The notes: generated by a model not told the origin, from the sequence alone. A DNA stretch of 64,000 bases from Idiomarina sp. MD25a (GCF_001870515.1 NZ_MDGT01000001.1:194284-258283), one strand, 5' to 3'; positions 1 through 11,815 are shown, counted from the stretch's first letter. Made by a program: numbers and translations.

Positions 1-64
1 AACCCGAAAAGTACTTTCACAATAACGAATTAATGTGAAATGTTTTTGAGTGGCTGACAAGGCG

Positions 65-104
65 GGAAAAACCGAAGCGTAGACTGCTATGCGAGGTTTT
101 TACC
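65..104 (-). other. Hairpin in the rRNA operon spacer after tRNA-Ile
   Basis: AAAAACC (67-73) can pair with GGTTTTT (95-101), and GCGTAG (77-82) with CTATGC (87-92, one G-U pair), around a 4-base loop; two further pairs are possible at the base. The rRNA operon is read on the minus strand, so this stem lies in the 16S-23S spacer RNA just after tRNA-Ile. It could be a processing or folding element. No tRNA-Ala is visible in the 126 bases before the window edge. Confidence 0.5.
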
Positions 105-126
105 AACGCTGTTCAGGCGCTCAAAA

Positions 127-203
<77 letters not shown>

Positions 204-267
204 AGTTTTCTTCTCTATTCATCAAACCAAGCAATCTGTGTGGACACTTACATCCATAAGCGAAGTG

Positions 268-1809
<1,542 letters not shown>

Positions 1810-1940
1810 AAAAGTAGTTCAATCAACTCAATGAATTACGTGTGTTTGCTACCTCAGTAGCTAGACACTCATTCAAAAGTTGCAATATTTTTTGTTGCTT
1901 ACTTTTGCAAGTGCCCACACAGTTTGCTTGGCTTGATAAT

Positions 1941-1952
1941 TTGTTAAAGAGC
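1941..1952 (-). promoter_or_regulatory. rRNA boxA antitermination site
   Basis: The minus strand reads GCTCTTTAACAA, identical to the core of the E. coli rrn boxA that recruits NusB/NusE for antitermination. It lies in the leader RNA between the rrn promoter and the 16S gene, as expected. Confidence 0.85.
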
Positions 1953-1984
1953 GTTTCTCAGCAGCCTTGCTGCGAGAGGTGCGT

Positions 1985-2045
1985 ATTCTACACACCGTCA
2001 GTTTTCTGTCAACACTTTTTTGAAAAAAGATTTTTTAGAAAACTT
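1985..2045 (-). promoter_or_regulatory. rRNA operon promoter with upstream A/T tracts
   Basis: The minus strand carries TTGACA (2007-2012), a 16-base spacer and TAGAAT (1985-1990), followed by a GC-rich discriminator (ACGCACC) of the kind that confers stringent control on rRNA promoters. A- and T-tracts at 2013-2045 resemble an UP element. The gene-free stretch from 1810 to 2277 consists of this promoter, the leader with boxA, and the region before trmA, where I see no convincing promoter. Confidence 0.85.
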
Positions 2046-2277
2046 ATGTTTTCGGCGACTTCGTTGTCTGCCTCAAACGTGGGGCGTATTTTAGACATTT
2101 ATCTCCGCGGGTCAAGGGCTTTTTTTAACTCCTTTGTTCGTTTGCGCAGATTCTCATCAAATGTAAATAAACCCAACACAATCAAGCATAAATTTGCCTA
2201 ATAAGTCAGCAATACCGCACTCACGCGGCAAAAATGATAAACTAATACCCATCAATTTAAAGCAACACGTATTAGCC

Positions 2278-3384
2278 ATGACCTACAAAACAATCGATAC
2301 CTCCGAATACCCGGCGCAATTCACCGATAAGTCGAAACGACTACAGCAGCTATTATCCCCCTACTATAAGGGAGAAGTGGAGCTGCACGAGTCACCTCGC
2401 ACTCATTACCGTATGCGTGCAGAGTTTCGCGTTTGGCATGAACAAGATGACTTGTACTATATTATGTTTAATCCCGAAACGCGGGAGAAGATCCGAATGG
2501 ACGAGTTTGTTCCAGGCGCTCGTCTTATTAATACCTTGATGAAAGCCGTCAGAGACTATGTCATCGATAAACCGATCTTAAGGAATAAGTTGTTCCAGGT
2601 CGATTTCCTAACCACCACGACTAATGAAGCAGTTATCTCATGCTTATACCACAAGCAATTAGATACAGAATGGGAAGAAGCCGCTAAGCAAATGCATGCG
2701 GCACTGTCATCATTAACTGTCAAGCTTGGACTCATAGGCCGCGCACGGAAACAAAAACATGTCATCGGAACCGATGAAGTAGTCGAGTGCTTGAATATCG
2801 GTGATCGTGATTGGAAAACCGTGCAAACCGAAAATGCATTCACCCAACCGAATGCCGAGATCAACAAGCAAATGATAACTTGGGCAATAAATAGTGTAGG
2901 TACATCTAAACACGACTTGCTCGAACTGTACTGCGGTAACGGTAACTTCACTCTGCCGCTCTCAACGCAATTTGAACACGTACTTGCTACCGAAATCAGT
3001 AAACGGTCAGTAGCTTCGGCTCAGCTCGCTACCGAAATGAACGGAATCAATAATGTTGAGTTTGTTCGCATGTCATCGGAAGAATTCAGTGAAGCACTCA
3101 AGGGTGATGTAGAAAAGCGACGTTTGCAGAATATCGACCTAACGAGCTACGACTTTGGAACCGTCCTTGTCGATCCGCCTCGCGCAGGCTTAGATGATCT
3201 TACACTTGATGTAGTGAGTCAGTACCAACGGATACTTTATATATCTTGTAATCCAGAAACACTGATACGGAATATAGACGATCTGAGCGATAAGTTTACT
3301 GTTACAAAAGCGGCTTTATTCGACCAGTTTCCTTACACACACCATATCGAAGCCGGTGTATTATTAGAACGAAAAACAGGCTAG
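2278..3384 (+). CDS. trmA: tRNA (uracil-5-)-methyltransferase TrmA
   Basis: TrmA uses S-adenosylmethionine to make 5-methyluridine at position 54 of the tRNA T-loop. The 368-residue product keeps the SAM-binding motif ELYCGNGNF, the DPPRAGLD motif, and the ISCNPET motif with the catalytic cysteine, and ends with the family's typical FDQFPYTHH region. E. coli TrmA has 366 residues, which supports starting at the ATG encoding MTYKTIDT rather than at a TTG 84 bases upstream. No good ribosome-binding site is visible before either start. Its stop codon overlaps the convergent MerC-like gene by four bases. Confidence 0.95.
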   Translation: MTYKTIDTSEYPAQFTDKSKRLQQLLSPYYKGEVELHESPRTHYRMRAEFRVWHEQDDLYYIMFNPETREKIRMDEFVPGARLINTLMKAVRDYVIDKPILRNKLFQVDFLTTTTNEAVISCLYHKQLDTEWEEAAKQMHAALSSLTVKLGLIGRARKQKHVIGTDEVVECLNIGDRDWKTVQTENAFTQPNAEINKQMITWAINSVGTSKHDLLELYCGNGNFTLPLSTQFEHVLATEISKRSVASAQLATEMNGINNVEFVRMSSEEFSEALKGDVEKRRLQNIDLTSYDFGTVLVDPPRAGLDDLTLDVVSQYQRILYISCNPETLIRNIDDLSDKFTVTKAALFDQFPYTHHIEAGVLLERKTG

Positions 3385-3791
3385 ATATTTTCGGCTTCAG
3401 CGAGGGGTGTACTTGTTGAAGCCGTTAATTTACGTGAACGACGTAAATTACTAATATGAGCGTAGATAATTAAACCAGCGCCTACTGCGATAATCACCGG
3501 TTCACCCCATGGGCCAAGTACATCACGTTGAGAATATATTAAAGCGCCAGCTAACAGGGGTAGTAGCAACGACCATTTACCATGCTGTTTTGCTCCGCCG
3601 ATCAATGCCGTTAAGCCAACCACAACACTGATACCTAAAATCGCATTTTCGAGAAGGTCTTCTCCGAGAAAAGAAAAACCAACGAGTGCCAATAGAGGCA
3701 GGATCAGAGGCAATAACAAACAGTGAATAGCACACACAGTGGTAATCCAAATACCAGCGCGATCCAATTTTTGTTGCTTTGAATAAGTCAT
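3381..3791 (-). CDS. MerC-domain inner-membrane protein, probably metal-related
   Basis: The 136-residue product has about four hydrophobic membrane segments and the CAIHCL motif near residue 20, whose cysteine pair marks the MerC family. MerC is known as a mercuric-ion transporter in mer operons, but there is no mer gene here. A strong SD (AAGGGGGG) precedes the ATG. The promoter overlaps a 15-base palindrome resembling a Zur box, suggesting a role in zinc or related metal handling. This is an inference; the substrate cannot be read from the sequence. Confidence 0.8.
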   Translation of the reverse strand: MTYSKQQKLDRAGIWITTVCAIHCLLLPLILPLLALVGFSFLGEDLLENAILGISVVVGLTALIGGAKQHGKWSLLLPLLAGALIYSQRDVLGPWGEPVIIAVGAGLIIYAHISNLRRSRKLTASTSTPLAEAENI

Positions 3792-3816
3792 AAGCCCCCC
3801 TTCACTACGATTAGTC

Positions 3817-3831
3817 TGTTATATTATAACA
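3817..3831. promoter_or_regulatory. Candidate Zur operator over the -10 of the MerC-like gene
   Basis: TGTTATA-T-TATAACA is a perfect 7-base inverted repeat with one central base. Read on the minus strand it gives ATGTTATAATATAACA, very close to the gammaproteobacterial Zur-box core (recalled as ATGTTATAATATAACAT). The TATAAT inside it would serve as the -10 of the minus-strand promoter 25 or more bases before the MerC-like start, so binding would block transcription. Confidence 0.65.
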
Positions 3832-3869
3832 TACGCAACGTTGTAGCAAGCGAGATCATTATATAATCA

Positions 3870-4829
3870 CTAAGCAGACTGATAGGAGAACGGTAACACC
3901 TGGTCAATAGCGTCAGCATTAACCACAATCATTAAAAGACGATCAAACCCCATAGCGACGCCAGCACACTGGGGGAGTCCATGCTCAAGCGCTGCCAACA
4001 TTAAATTGTCGGCGGAACGATAAGGGAGTCCAGCAATCTCTCGCGCTTGAATATCCAGTTCAAACCGCAGTGATTGCTCTGACGCATTTGTGAGTTCTAA
4101 ATAACCATTAGCGAGCTCAATACCGTGCCAATAAATTTCAAATCGGCGTGCCACCCGCGGATCTTCTGAGTCAATTTGGGCTAATGCAGCTTGGCTGGCA
4201 GGAAAATGCGTGATAGCCGTAGGCTTTGAATAAGATAGCCGCGGTTCGATATAAAAGTTAAACGCAACTTGCAGTATAGTATTTTCATCTCGTTCATCCG
4301 TCATCCATTCTCGTGTACGCTCATCCTCTTTTAGCCGCTGATGAATAGCCTTTATTCCAACAGTTGTTAGCGGGTCACACTGCATATGTCGCAAAAAGGC
4401 ATCTTGATACGTCAACTTTACTAGGGGCGGTGCACCAGCAACTGCCATTAATAGCTCATCAATCTCAGCTATCAGTTGGTCATCGTCTAAACCCACTCGA
4501 TACCATTCCAACATCATAAACTCAGGGTTATGGTGACGACCCACCGGATCATCTCGTACTACATGACTTAACTGATAAATGCTATGTCGGTATTGGGCCA
4601 ACAAACGCTTCATCGCATATTCGGGGGAAGTTTGAAGATAACGTAGGTTGTTTCGACTATCGCGCGTACTGAGGTTTTCAATATGGCGGTCGGTGACACC
4701 GTGCTGACATAATAGTGGTGTATCGACTTCTAAAACATCGCGCTCGAAAAAAAACGAACGAAGTTGCCGCAACAACTCCGCTCGTTTCTTTAATACGTTT
4801 AACGTGGCTTTTGAACGCCAGTCAGACAT
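3870..4829 (-). CDS. epmA: EF-P--(R)-beta-lysine ligase EpmA
   Basis: EpmA is a paralogue of the class II lysyl-tRNA synthetase catalytic core. It attaches (R)-beta-lysine to a conserved lysine of elongation factor P. The 319-residue protein lacks the tRNA-binding N-terminal domain, as this family does. It shows the class II motif 2 region (around YLQTSPEYAMKRLL and FMMLEWYR) and a motif 3 region (GVAMGFDRLLM) near the C terminus. It lies five bases downstream of efp, its substrate, and likely shares the transcript; epmB is divergent from efp. Confidence 0.95.
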   Translation of the reverse strand: MSDWRSKATLNVLKKRAELLRQLRSFFFERDVLEVDTPLLCQHGVTDRHIENLSTRDSRNNLRYLQTSPEYAMKRLLAQYRHSIYQLSHVVRDDPVGRHHNPEFMMLEWYRVGLDDDQLIAEIDELLMAVAGAPPLVKLTYQDAFLRHMQCDPLTTVGIKAIHQRLKEDERTREWMTDERDENTILQVAFNFYIEPRLSYSKPTAITHFPASQAALAQIDSEDPRVARRFEIYWHGIELANGYLELTNASEQSLRFELDIQAREIAGLPYRSADNLMLAALEHGLPQCAGVAMGFDRLLMIVVNADAIDQVLPFSYQSA

Positions 4830-4834
4830 AGTAT

Positions 4835-5404
4835 TTACTTCTGCACGCGTGAAACATATTCGCCTGAGCGAGTATCCACTTTAATAACTTCACCAATTTG
4901 CACGAACAATGGGACACGCACTACTGCACCGGTGCTTAGCGTTGCAGGTTTACCACCTGTACCGGCAGTATCACCTTTTAACCCTGGATCGGTTTCAGTA
5001 ATCTCCAACTCAACGAAATTAGGTGGTTGTACGTTAATCGGGTTACCTTCCCACAAGGTAAGCGTACATACGTCTTGCTCAACCAACCACTTTTCAGCTT
5101 CACCGACGGCTTTTGCATCCGCAGCAACTTGCTCAAAAGTTTCATTGTTCATGAAGTGCCAGAACTCACCGTCGTTATAAAGGTATGCCAACTCCAGTTC
5201 AATTACATCGGCGCCTTCCACAGACTCGCCCGACTTAAACGTTTTCTCAACGACTTTACCGCTGATTAGCTTACGGATTTTAACACGGTTAAACGCCTGA
5301 CCTTTACCTGGCTTAACCATCTCGTTTTCAACGATAGAGCATGGCTCACCGTCTTGCATGATCTTTAAGCCACCTTTGAATTCGTTGGTGCTGTAATTCG
5401 CCAT
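4835..5404 (-). CDS. efp: Elongation factor P
   Basis: EF-P binds between the P and E sites of stalled ribosomes and rescues polyproline synthesis. The 189-residue product has the three beta-barrel layout. The KPGKGQAF loop places the modifiable lysine at residue 34, as in E. coli. The start chosen is the ATG encoding MANYSTNEF; the frame stays open 39 codons further, but that stretch has no family similarity and would overlap the epmB start. Gene order efp-epmA with divergent epmB puts substrate and modifying enzymes together. No EpmC hydroxylase is in the window. Confidence 0.97.
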   Translation of the reverse strand: MANYSTNEFKGGLKIMQDGEPCSIVENEMVKPGKGQAFNRVKIRKLISGKVVEKTFKSGESVEGADVIELELAYLYNDGEFWHFMNNETFEQVAADAKAVGEAEKWLVEQDVCTLTLWEGNPINVQPPNFVELEITETDPGLKGDTAGTGGKPATLSTGAVVRVPLFVQIGEVIKVDTRSGEYVSRVQK

Positions 5405-5515
5405 AAATTTTGTATCCTTGTTTCTCAATACAACTTGATTGCCGCAATAATAAACCAATCCAAGCAGATTTTCAGGTAAAATAATGACATTAATTGTCAA
5501 ATAGGGAGTCGTGCA

Positions 5516-6538
5516 GTGCAAACCCTTGAAGTATCAACGCGCGATGAATGGCAGCTCGAATTGGCTAAAAGCTATAAAGATCCGCGCCAGCTGCTTACAA
5601 CATTAGGGCTCGATCCCAGTGCATTCAACGAGCACCTCGAAGCAAAAAAATTGTTTTCGTTCCGTGTGCCGCGGCCCTTTGTCGAGTTGATGGAAGCTGG
5701 AAACCCACAGGACCCTCTCCTGCGACAAGTGCTACCCCTCGCTGATGAATTCACAGTAACGCCAGGGTACAGCACTGACCCGCTTAATGAAGTGACCGAC
5801 AAACGTGAGCATGCAGTTCCCCAAGGTCTACTTCATAAGTATGCATCGCGTGTACTACTTCTGGTTCAGGGGGCATGCGCTATAAACTGTCGCTATTGCT
5901 TTCGTCGCCACTATCCCTATGCGGATGATGTATTACCGCGTAAGCAGTTTGACGAATGTGTCGAGTACGTTCGTCAGCATCAAGAAGTGAATGAAGTCAT
6001 TTTAAGTGGCGGCGACCCGCTGTTTGCCAATGATGGATACCTCATCGAACTCGCCGATAAATTGGCCGAACTAAAACAAATAAAACGGTTGCGCATTCAC
6101 TCTCGCCTGCCGGTGGTATTGCCACAACGTTTAACCGAACGTCTTGCCTCGCATTTAACCAAGCGCTTCGAACAAGTGATATTGGTAATACATGCCAACC
6201 ACGCTAATGAAATCGGAAGCTCACTTAAAAAGCATTTAACGCCGTGGCGACAACGTGGTATTACATTACTGAATCAAAGCGTATTACTAAAATCAATCAA
6301 TGACGACGCAGACTCACTCTCGCAACTCAGCGAAAGGCTTTTCGATGCGTCTGTGTTACCCTATTACCTACACCAACTCGACCCGGTTCAAGGAGCTGCG
6401 CACTTTGCCGTCAGCGACGCACGCGCACGTGAGCTTTGGCGACAGATTAATGCCAGACTGCCTGGGTTTTTAGTACCCAAGCTCGTTCGCGAAATTCCTA
6501 ACCGTGACAGTAAAACACCCATCATGCCGAGCGAATGA
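5516..6538 (+). CDS. epmB: EF-P lysine 2,3-aminomutase-like EpmB
   Basis: EpmB is a radical-SAM, pyridoxal-phosphate enzyme converting L-lysine to (R)-beta-lysine for EF-P modification. The 340-residue product has the iron-sulfur motif CAINCRYC (Cys121, Cys125, Cys128) followed by a GGDP segment (residues 165-168) typical of lysine aminomutases. Translation starts at GTG with AGGGAG seven bases upstream. It is divergent from efp, with 111 bases between them, containing a TGACA-N5-TGTCA inverted repeat at 5485-5499. Its stop codon lies 11 bases before the next gene, so the two are probably cotranscribed. Confidence 0.95.
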   Translation: MQTLEVSTRDEWQLELAKSYKDPRQLLTTLGLDPSAFNEHLEAKKLFSFRVPRPFVELMEAGNPQDPLLRQVLPLADEFTVTPGYSTDPLNEVTDKREHAVPQGLLHKYASRVLLLVQGACAINCRYCFRRHYPYADDVLPRKQFDECVEYVRQHQEVNEVILSGGDPLFANDGYLIELADKLAELKQIKRLRIHSRLPVVLPQRLTERLASHLTKRFEQVILVIHANHANEIGSSLKKHLTPWRQRGITLLNQSVLLKSINDDADSLSQLSERLFDASVLPYYLHQLDPVQGAAHFAVSDARARELWRQINARLPGFLVPKLVREIPNRDSKTPIMPSE

Positions 6539-6549
6539 GGAACCTAACG

Positions 6550-6870
6550 ATGAGTGAAGCAATTGATCGCGTTGACAAGCAGTTACAAGAACACCTTCGC
6601 GTGTTGTACCGCCAAGTTGTAGACGCTGACCAGTATTTAGATGACTTAAGAGAGCAGGGTAAAGCTAAGTTTGACAGCATTTTTGTTGAACAGACAGCCT
6701 TCGATACCAAAGGTAACCGCTTTCAGCCGTATCTCCAGGAAGTGACAAAGAACGTAGAAGCGTGGCAACTGGAGCGTGACAATGAGGAATTGTTGAAAAC
6801 CATTGTCGAGCAACTCCAGTTACTAACAGAGACGTTGGCTCGGCTTAAGCAGATCCGCCAGGCTGGTTAA
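6550..6870 (+). CDS. priC: Short PriC-like primosomal replication protein
   Basis: The 106-residue, mostly helical product resembles the N-terminal half of PriC, which helps reload DnaB at stalled forks. The FD-x2-F segment and the PYLQEV segment followed by a helix match that family's pattern. E. coli PriC has about 175 residues, so the C-terminal SSB/DnaB-binding part seems short or missing. The start chosen is the ATG with GAGGA eight bases upstream; an upstream ATG overlaps the epmB stop. The 3' end overlaps the convergent DUF3016 gene by 26 bases. The family call is by eye and moderate. Confidence 0.6.
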   Translation: MSEAIDRVDKQLQEHLRVLYRQVVDADQYLDDLREQGKAKFDSIFVEQTAFDTKGNRFQPYLQEVTKNVEAWQLERDNEELLKTIVEQLQLLTETLARLKQIRQAG

Positions 6871-7378
6871 CCTTAATTTGCTCGGAGAAGGTTTGCTTAA
6901 ACCAATCTTCGAGCATCTTATGCTCATAGTAATTAATATTACGTTGTCGCTTAATCGACGCCATACTGTCCATATCGAATCCCATGTCTTTCACAACAAC
7001 AGAATCCTCTTTAATGACCTGTCCTTGCGCGTCGGTTAACTTGTAAGTCAAATTCATGCGGGGAAAATCAATAGGCCGTACAACCCGAATATATGATGTC
7101 GCGCTTTGTCCATAAGTAGGCTCGACACGTCCAGTTAAGTCGACATCGGTGACCGTCACATCAAAAGTCTGGCCTTTTGGCAATAAACTAGCCAGCTCTT
7201 TAAATTTCTCAGTAAAGTCTTCTTTTGTCTTTTCTTGGAAACGCGACTCAATGCCCGTGGCTGGCGAAAAATCAGTGTACTTCTCGACATCCTTGAACGT
7301 TACTTTAGCCTCACCCGCAAGCACAGACGTTGCGATAAGTGATAGCGGAATCAACGATGTAACCAATATCCTTTTCAT
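6845..7378 (-). CDS. DUF3016 family exported protein
   Basis: The 177-residue product starts with a Sec signal peptide (MKRILVTSLIPLSLIATSVLA, cut near Ala-21) followed by a soluble periplasmic domain. The VTFKDVEKYTD opening, the central DVDLTGRVEP segment and the DFPRM segment fit DUF3016, a family without an assigned function. The start is set by a strong GGAGGTGATT site just before ATG; the longer frame adds nine codons without support. It lies downstream of groEL but beyond its terminator, so it should have its own promoter in 7379-7455. Confidence 0.75.
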   Translation of the reverse strand: MKRILVTSLIPLSLIATSVLAGEAKVTFKDVEKYTDFSPATGIESRFQEKTKEDFTEKFKELASLLPKGQTFDVTVTDVDLTGRVEPTYGQSATSYIRVVRPIDFPRMNLTYKLTDAQGQVIKEDSVVVKDMGFDMDSMASIKRQRNINYYEHKMLEDWFKQTFSEQIKVNQPGGSA

Positions 7379-7455
7379 AATCACCTCCATAGGTAATTGA
7401 CTCACAAGATTTGACTACAATATAACCAAAAGATTCCCTGATTACACAAACAAAC

Positions 7456-7486
7456 AAAAAAAGAGCCCCGCAGGGCTCTTTTTTAA
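7456..7486 (-). terminator. groESL rho-independent terminator
   Basis: AAGAGCCC (7461-7468) and GGGCTCTT (7473-7480) form a stem with a 4-base loop, with a run of T on the minus strand directly after. It lies 25 bases beyond the groEL stop codon. Confidence 0.9.
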
Positions 7487-7510
7487 GTGTTCATGAAGTT
7501 GAACGGCAGA

Positions 7511-9190
<1,680 letters not shown>

Positions 9191-9201
9191 TTAGATTCGG
9201 C

Positions 9202-9492
9202 TTACTCTTGGATAGCCAAGATGTCGCTTTCGCTCATGATCAGGTATTCTTCGCCGTCAATTTTTTCAGTCTTAACGCCGTACCCTTCATTGAAAAGCAC
9301 TTTGTCACCCACTTTAACGTCAAGTGGACGTACTTCACCGCTCTCTAAGATGCGTCCGTTGCCAACAGCAACGACTTCACCACGCGTTGATTTTTCTGCT
9401 GCTGAGCCAGTTAGAACGATACCGCCTGCCGATTTCGCCTCGACTTCGATACGCTTGATAATGACTCGGTCGTGTAAAGGACGAAGTTTCAT
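9202..9492 (-). CDS. groES: Co-chaperonin GroES (10 kDa)
   Basis: GroES caps the GroEL ring as a heptamer. The 96-residue product begins [10 protein letters not shown] and has the mobile loop (about residues 17-33, with GGIVLTG) and the family's typical C-terminal half. The start is the ATG encoding MKLRPLHD, since the 14 upstream codons in frame lie in the leader and have no family similarity. It precedes groEL in an operon. A sigma-32 type promoter lies 74 to 103 bases upstream. Confidence 0.98.
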   Translation of the reverse strand: MKLRPLHDRVIIKRIEVEAKSAGGIVLTGSAAEKSTRGEVVAVGNGRILESGEVRPLDVKVGDKVLFNEGYGVKTEKIDGEEYLIMSESDILAIQE

Positions 9493-9565
9493 TTCTCGAT
9501 AACTCCTTAACCTATTGTTGTTGATAAAACCCACTGAGTGGGCGTTTAAATTTAGTCGTGACCTT

Positions 9566-9595
9566 TAAATGGGGTATGATTTTCTGTTATCAAGG
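9566..9595 (-). promoter_or_regulatory. Heat-shock (sigma-32) promoter of groESL
   Basis: The minus strand reads CCTTGATA (9588-9595) and CCCCATTTA (9566-9574) with a 13-14 base spacer. This agrees closely with the sigma-32 consensus of CTTGAAA and CCCCATNTA. It sits about 75 bases before groES. Confidence 0.8.
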
Positions 9596-9633
9596 TTTGC
9601 AAGAAAATTTTTTTCATCATATTCGAGGTGAAC

Positions 9634-9957
9634 ATGACTACCCCCATCCGCATGGTTTACACCACTACCGACGATGGCGAAGTTGCTGATAGACTAGCCA
9701 AAACAATGATTGAGCGACGTCTAGCCGCCTGCGTAAAAATCGTGCCCAAGGTGAGTTCTTACTATCGCTGGGAGGATAAAGTTCAGTGCGACAGCGAATA
9801 CTGGTTGGTGATTAAAACCCATCATTGGCAGGTCGCAAACCTTAAGCAGTTTATCAGCGAACAGCACAACTATGATTCACCCGAGTTTATCGTTACAGAA
9901 ATCGTTGATGGACTTGAGTCTTACTTGGACTGGGTTGAGGTACAAACCAAACCATGA
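9634..9957 (+). CDS. cutA: Divalent-cation tolerance protein CutA
   Basis: CutA is a small trimeric cytoplasmic protein with a ferredoxin-like fold, linked to copper tolerance by E. coli genetics, although its molecular role is unresolved. The 107-residue product has the family landmarks ERRLAACVKI, YYRW, and HNYDSPEFI near the C terminus. The ATG is preceded by GAGG five bases upstream; a GTG two codons earlier overlaps the SD and is less likely. The stop overlaps the dsbD start (ATGA), as in E. coli, where cutA and dsbD are also adjacent. Confidence 0.95.
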   Translation: MTTPIRMVYTTTDDGEVADRLAKTMIERRLAACVKIVPKVSSYYRWEDKVQCDSEYWLVIKTHHWQVANLKQFISEQHNYDSPEFIVTEIVDGLESYLDWVEVQTKP

Positions 9958-11660
9958 AAAAAATATGTTCGACTTTCTTACTTGCTTTCGTTGGTTGGTG
10001 CTTACTCACCACCAGCGCACTTGCTCAGAACAAAAATCTATTCAACCAACAACCTGAATTTTTACCCGTTGACCAAGCGTTTAAGGTTCAAGTTATTAGT
10101 GAGCAACCTCTTACCTTTGGTATCGAGATCCAGCCCGGCTATTACTTATACCAGCACGCATTTAAGCTGACGCCCAAGTCGGCGTTAACTCGGCCTGTCG
10201 ACTACCCACCTGCGGAGTCACACATCGATGAGTTCTTTGGGGAGAGTCAGATTTATCGCAACTACGTCGAACTGACCTATGCACTGAATACTGATGTCAA
10301 CGAGGTGACCTTTCATTTCCAAGGCTGTGCCGACGCCGGCTTATGCTATCCGCCCGAAACACGCACTATTGGTGTCCAGAGTAATACCAATGAGTCATCC
10401 AATGCGCCGCCTAGCGCTGCAGCCGCCAACTGGCAAATCCAACACGTTGATATCGCCACTTTGGGACTTTTCTTTTTACTCGGTATCGGACTCGCCTTTA
10501 CTCCGTGCGTATTCCCAATGTACCCAATCATCTCGGCGACAGTGGTAGGCGATAGACCGAAAACACTTAGAAATCTCGTATTTCTTGCCTTCATTTATGT
10601 ACAGGGAATGGCTATCACCTATTCGTTGCTAGGACTTATCGTCGCTTCAATGGGGATGCAATTTCAGGCTTATTTCCAACACCCCGCAATCATTGGCACT
10701 TTAGCGATCGCCTTCGCGATTTTTGCAATAAGCATGTTGGATATCATCAATCTGCAACTTCCGTCGAGTTGGCAGTCTCGTTTAGACCAAATCAGCAGAA
10801 AACAAAGCGGCGGCCGTATTGCCGGTGTTTTTTCTATTGGTGTGATTTCAGGATTAGTCGCTTCACCTTGCACGACCGCTCCACTCAGTGGGGCATTGCT
10901 ATTCGTTGCGCAAACAGGCGACTGGCTCTCGGGCGCAGTTTTACTCTACGCGCTGAGTTTAGGCATGGGTTTGCCGTTAATTATATTTGCCGCATCAGGT
11001 GGACGGTTATTACCAAAGGCCGGCGCTTGGATGAATATCATCAAGCACTTGCTCGGCTGGTTACTATTAGCTGCTGTGGCTTTCTTATTAGAGCGCCTGT
11101 TTAACGACACAGTAAGCTTCTTTTTATGGCTTACTTACTTTGTCGGTCTAGCGGTGTATATGGGACGACATATTAACGATCTGAAGCATCCGTTAAGCCG
11201 CGCTTTACTCTACCTCCTGGTAACGGCGACAGCCGTCGCTGGTAGCTATTGGCAAGTCGATAAATATTACGCCGTTAAGCAGGCCCACGGTTTTTTCACT
11301 CAGGTTGAAACGCGAGCAGCGCTTGAGCAACAGCTGAATAACGCACGCCAATCTCAGCAGTGGGTGATGGTCGATCTTTATGCTGATTGGTGCGTTGCGT
11401 GCAAGGAGTTTGAGCAATATACCTTTTCACGCCGTTCAGTACAGCGTGCACTTGGCGAGTTTAAAAAGTTGCAGATAGACGTCACGGCAAATACCGCGGA
11501 ACACAAGCAACTACTCAGCGACTACCAAGTACTGGGGTTACCAACGCTTTTATTCTTCTCCCCAACTGGCGAGGAGCTCAAGCAGTGGCGTGTAACCGGC
11601 TTTTTGGATGAAGATGCGTTCAATGAACATTTACAAAAGATGAAAGACACTGCAAACTAG
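9954..11660 (+). CDS. dsbD: Thiol:disulfide interchange protein DsbD
   Basis: DsbD carries reducing power from cytoplasmic thioredoxin across the inner membrane to periplasmic DsbC, DsbG and cytochrome-maturation proteins. The 568-residue product has all three modules: a signal peptide (cut near residue 24) and an alpha domain with Cys125 and Cys131; an eight-helix membrane domain with Cys185 in TPCVFPM and Cys306 in ASPCTTAP; and a C-terminal thioredoxin-like domain with Cys480 and Cys483 in ADWCVACK. All six exchanging cysteines are present. It is translationally coupled to cutA. Confidence 0.97.
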   Translation: MKKICSTFLLAFVGWCLLTTSALAQNKNLFNQQPEFLPVDQAFKVQVISEQPLTFGIEIQPGYYLYQHAFKLTPKSALTRPVDYPPAESHIDEFFGESQIYRNYVELTYALNTDVNEVTFHFQGCADAGLCYPPETRTIGVQSNTNESSNAPPSAAAANWQIQHVDIATLGLFFLLGIGLAFTPCVFPMYPIISATVVGDRPKTLRNLVFLAFIYVQGMAITYSLLGLIVASMGMQFQAYFQHPAIIGTLAIAFAIFAISMLDIINLQLPSSWQSRLDQISRKQSGGRIAGVFSIGVISGLVASPCTTAPLSGALLFVAQTGDWLSGAVLLYALSLGMGLPLIIFAASGGRLLPKAGAWMNIIKHLLGWLLLAAVAFLLERLFNDTVSFFLWLTYFVGLAVYMGRHINDLKHPLSRALLYLLVTATAVAGSYWQVDKYYAVKQAHGFFTQVETRAALEQQLNNARQSQQWVMVDLYADWCVACKEFEQYTFSRRSVQRALGEFKKLQIDVTANTAEHKQLLSDYQVLGLPTLLFFSPTGEELKQWRVTGFLDEDAFNEHLQKMKDTAN

Positions 11661-11720
11661 AGTTTGCGGCGAAAATCGCTGATAAGACCAGTATTTTACT
11701 GCAAACTAGCATAACTCAAC

Positions 11721-11774
11721 TATAATGCAGAAAGTTTTGTCAAAATGGCGGTTAAATTGTACTGAACCGCCATT
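11721..11774 (+). promoter_or_regulatory. Promoter -10 and 10-base inverted repeat before aroQ-accBC
   Basis: A TATAAT hexamer (11721-11726) is followed by a perfect inverted repeat, AATGGCGGTT (11744-11753) and AACCGCCATT (11765-11774), with 11 bases between. The repeat would fall at the very start of the transcript, so it could be a repressor site or a 5' RNA hairpin; the lack of a T-run after it argues against a dsbD terminator. No good -35 is visible. Confidence 0.5.
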
Positions 11775-11815
11775 AATCTTTGACTTTTAACATGTTCGTA
11801 ACTTTTGGCGGCAAT

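Noticed and set aside
5405-5521. 39-codon extension of efp
   Set aside because: No similarity to EF-P, no SD, and it would overlap the epmB start.
11648-11710. Repeated ACTGCAAACTAG at the end of dsbD and 49 bases later
   Set aside because: Only 12 bases, found twice, with no related element nearby; more likely chance or a small duplication.
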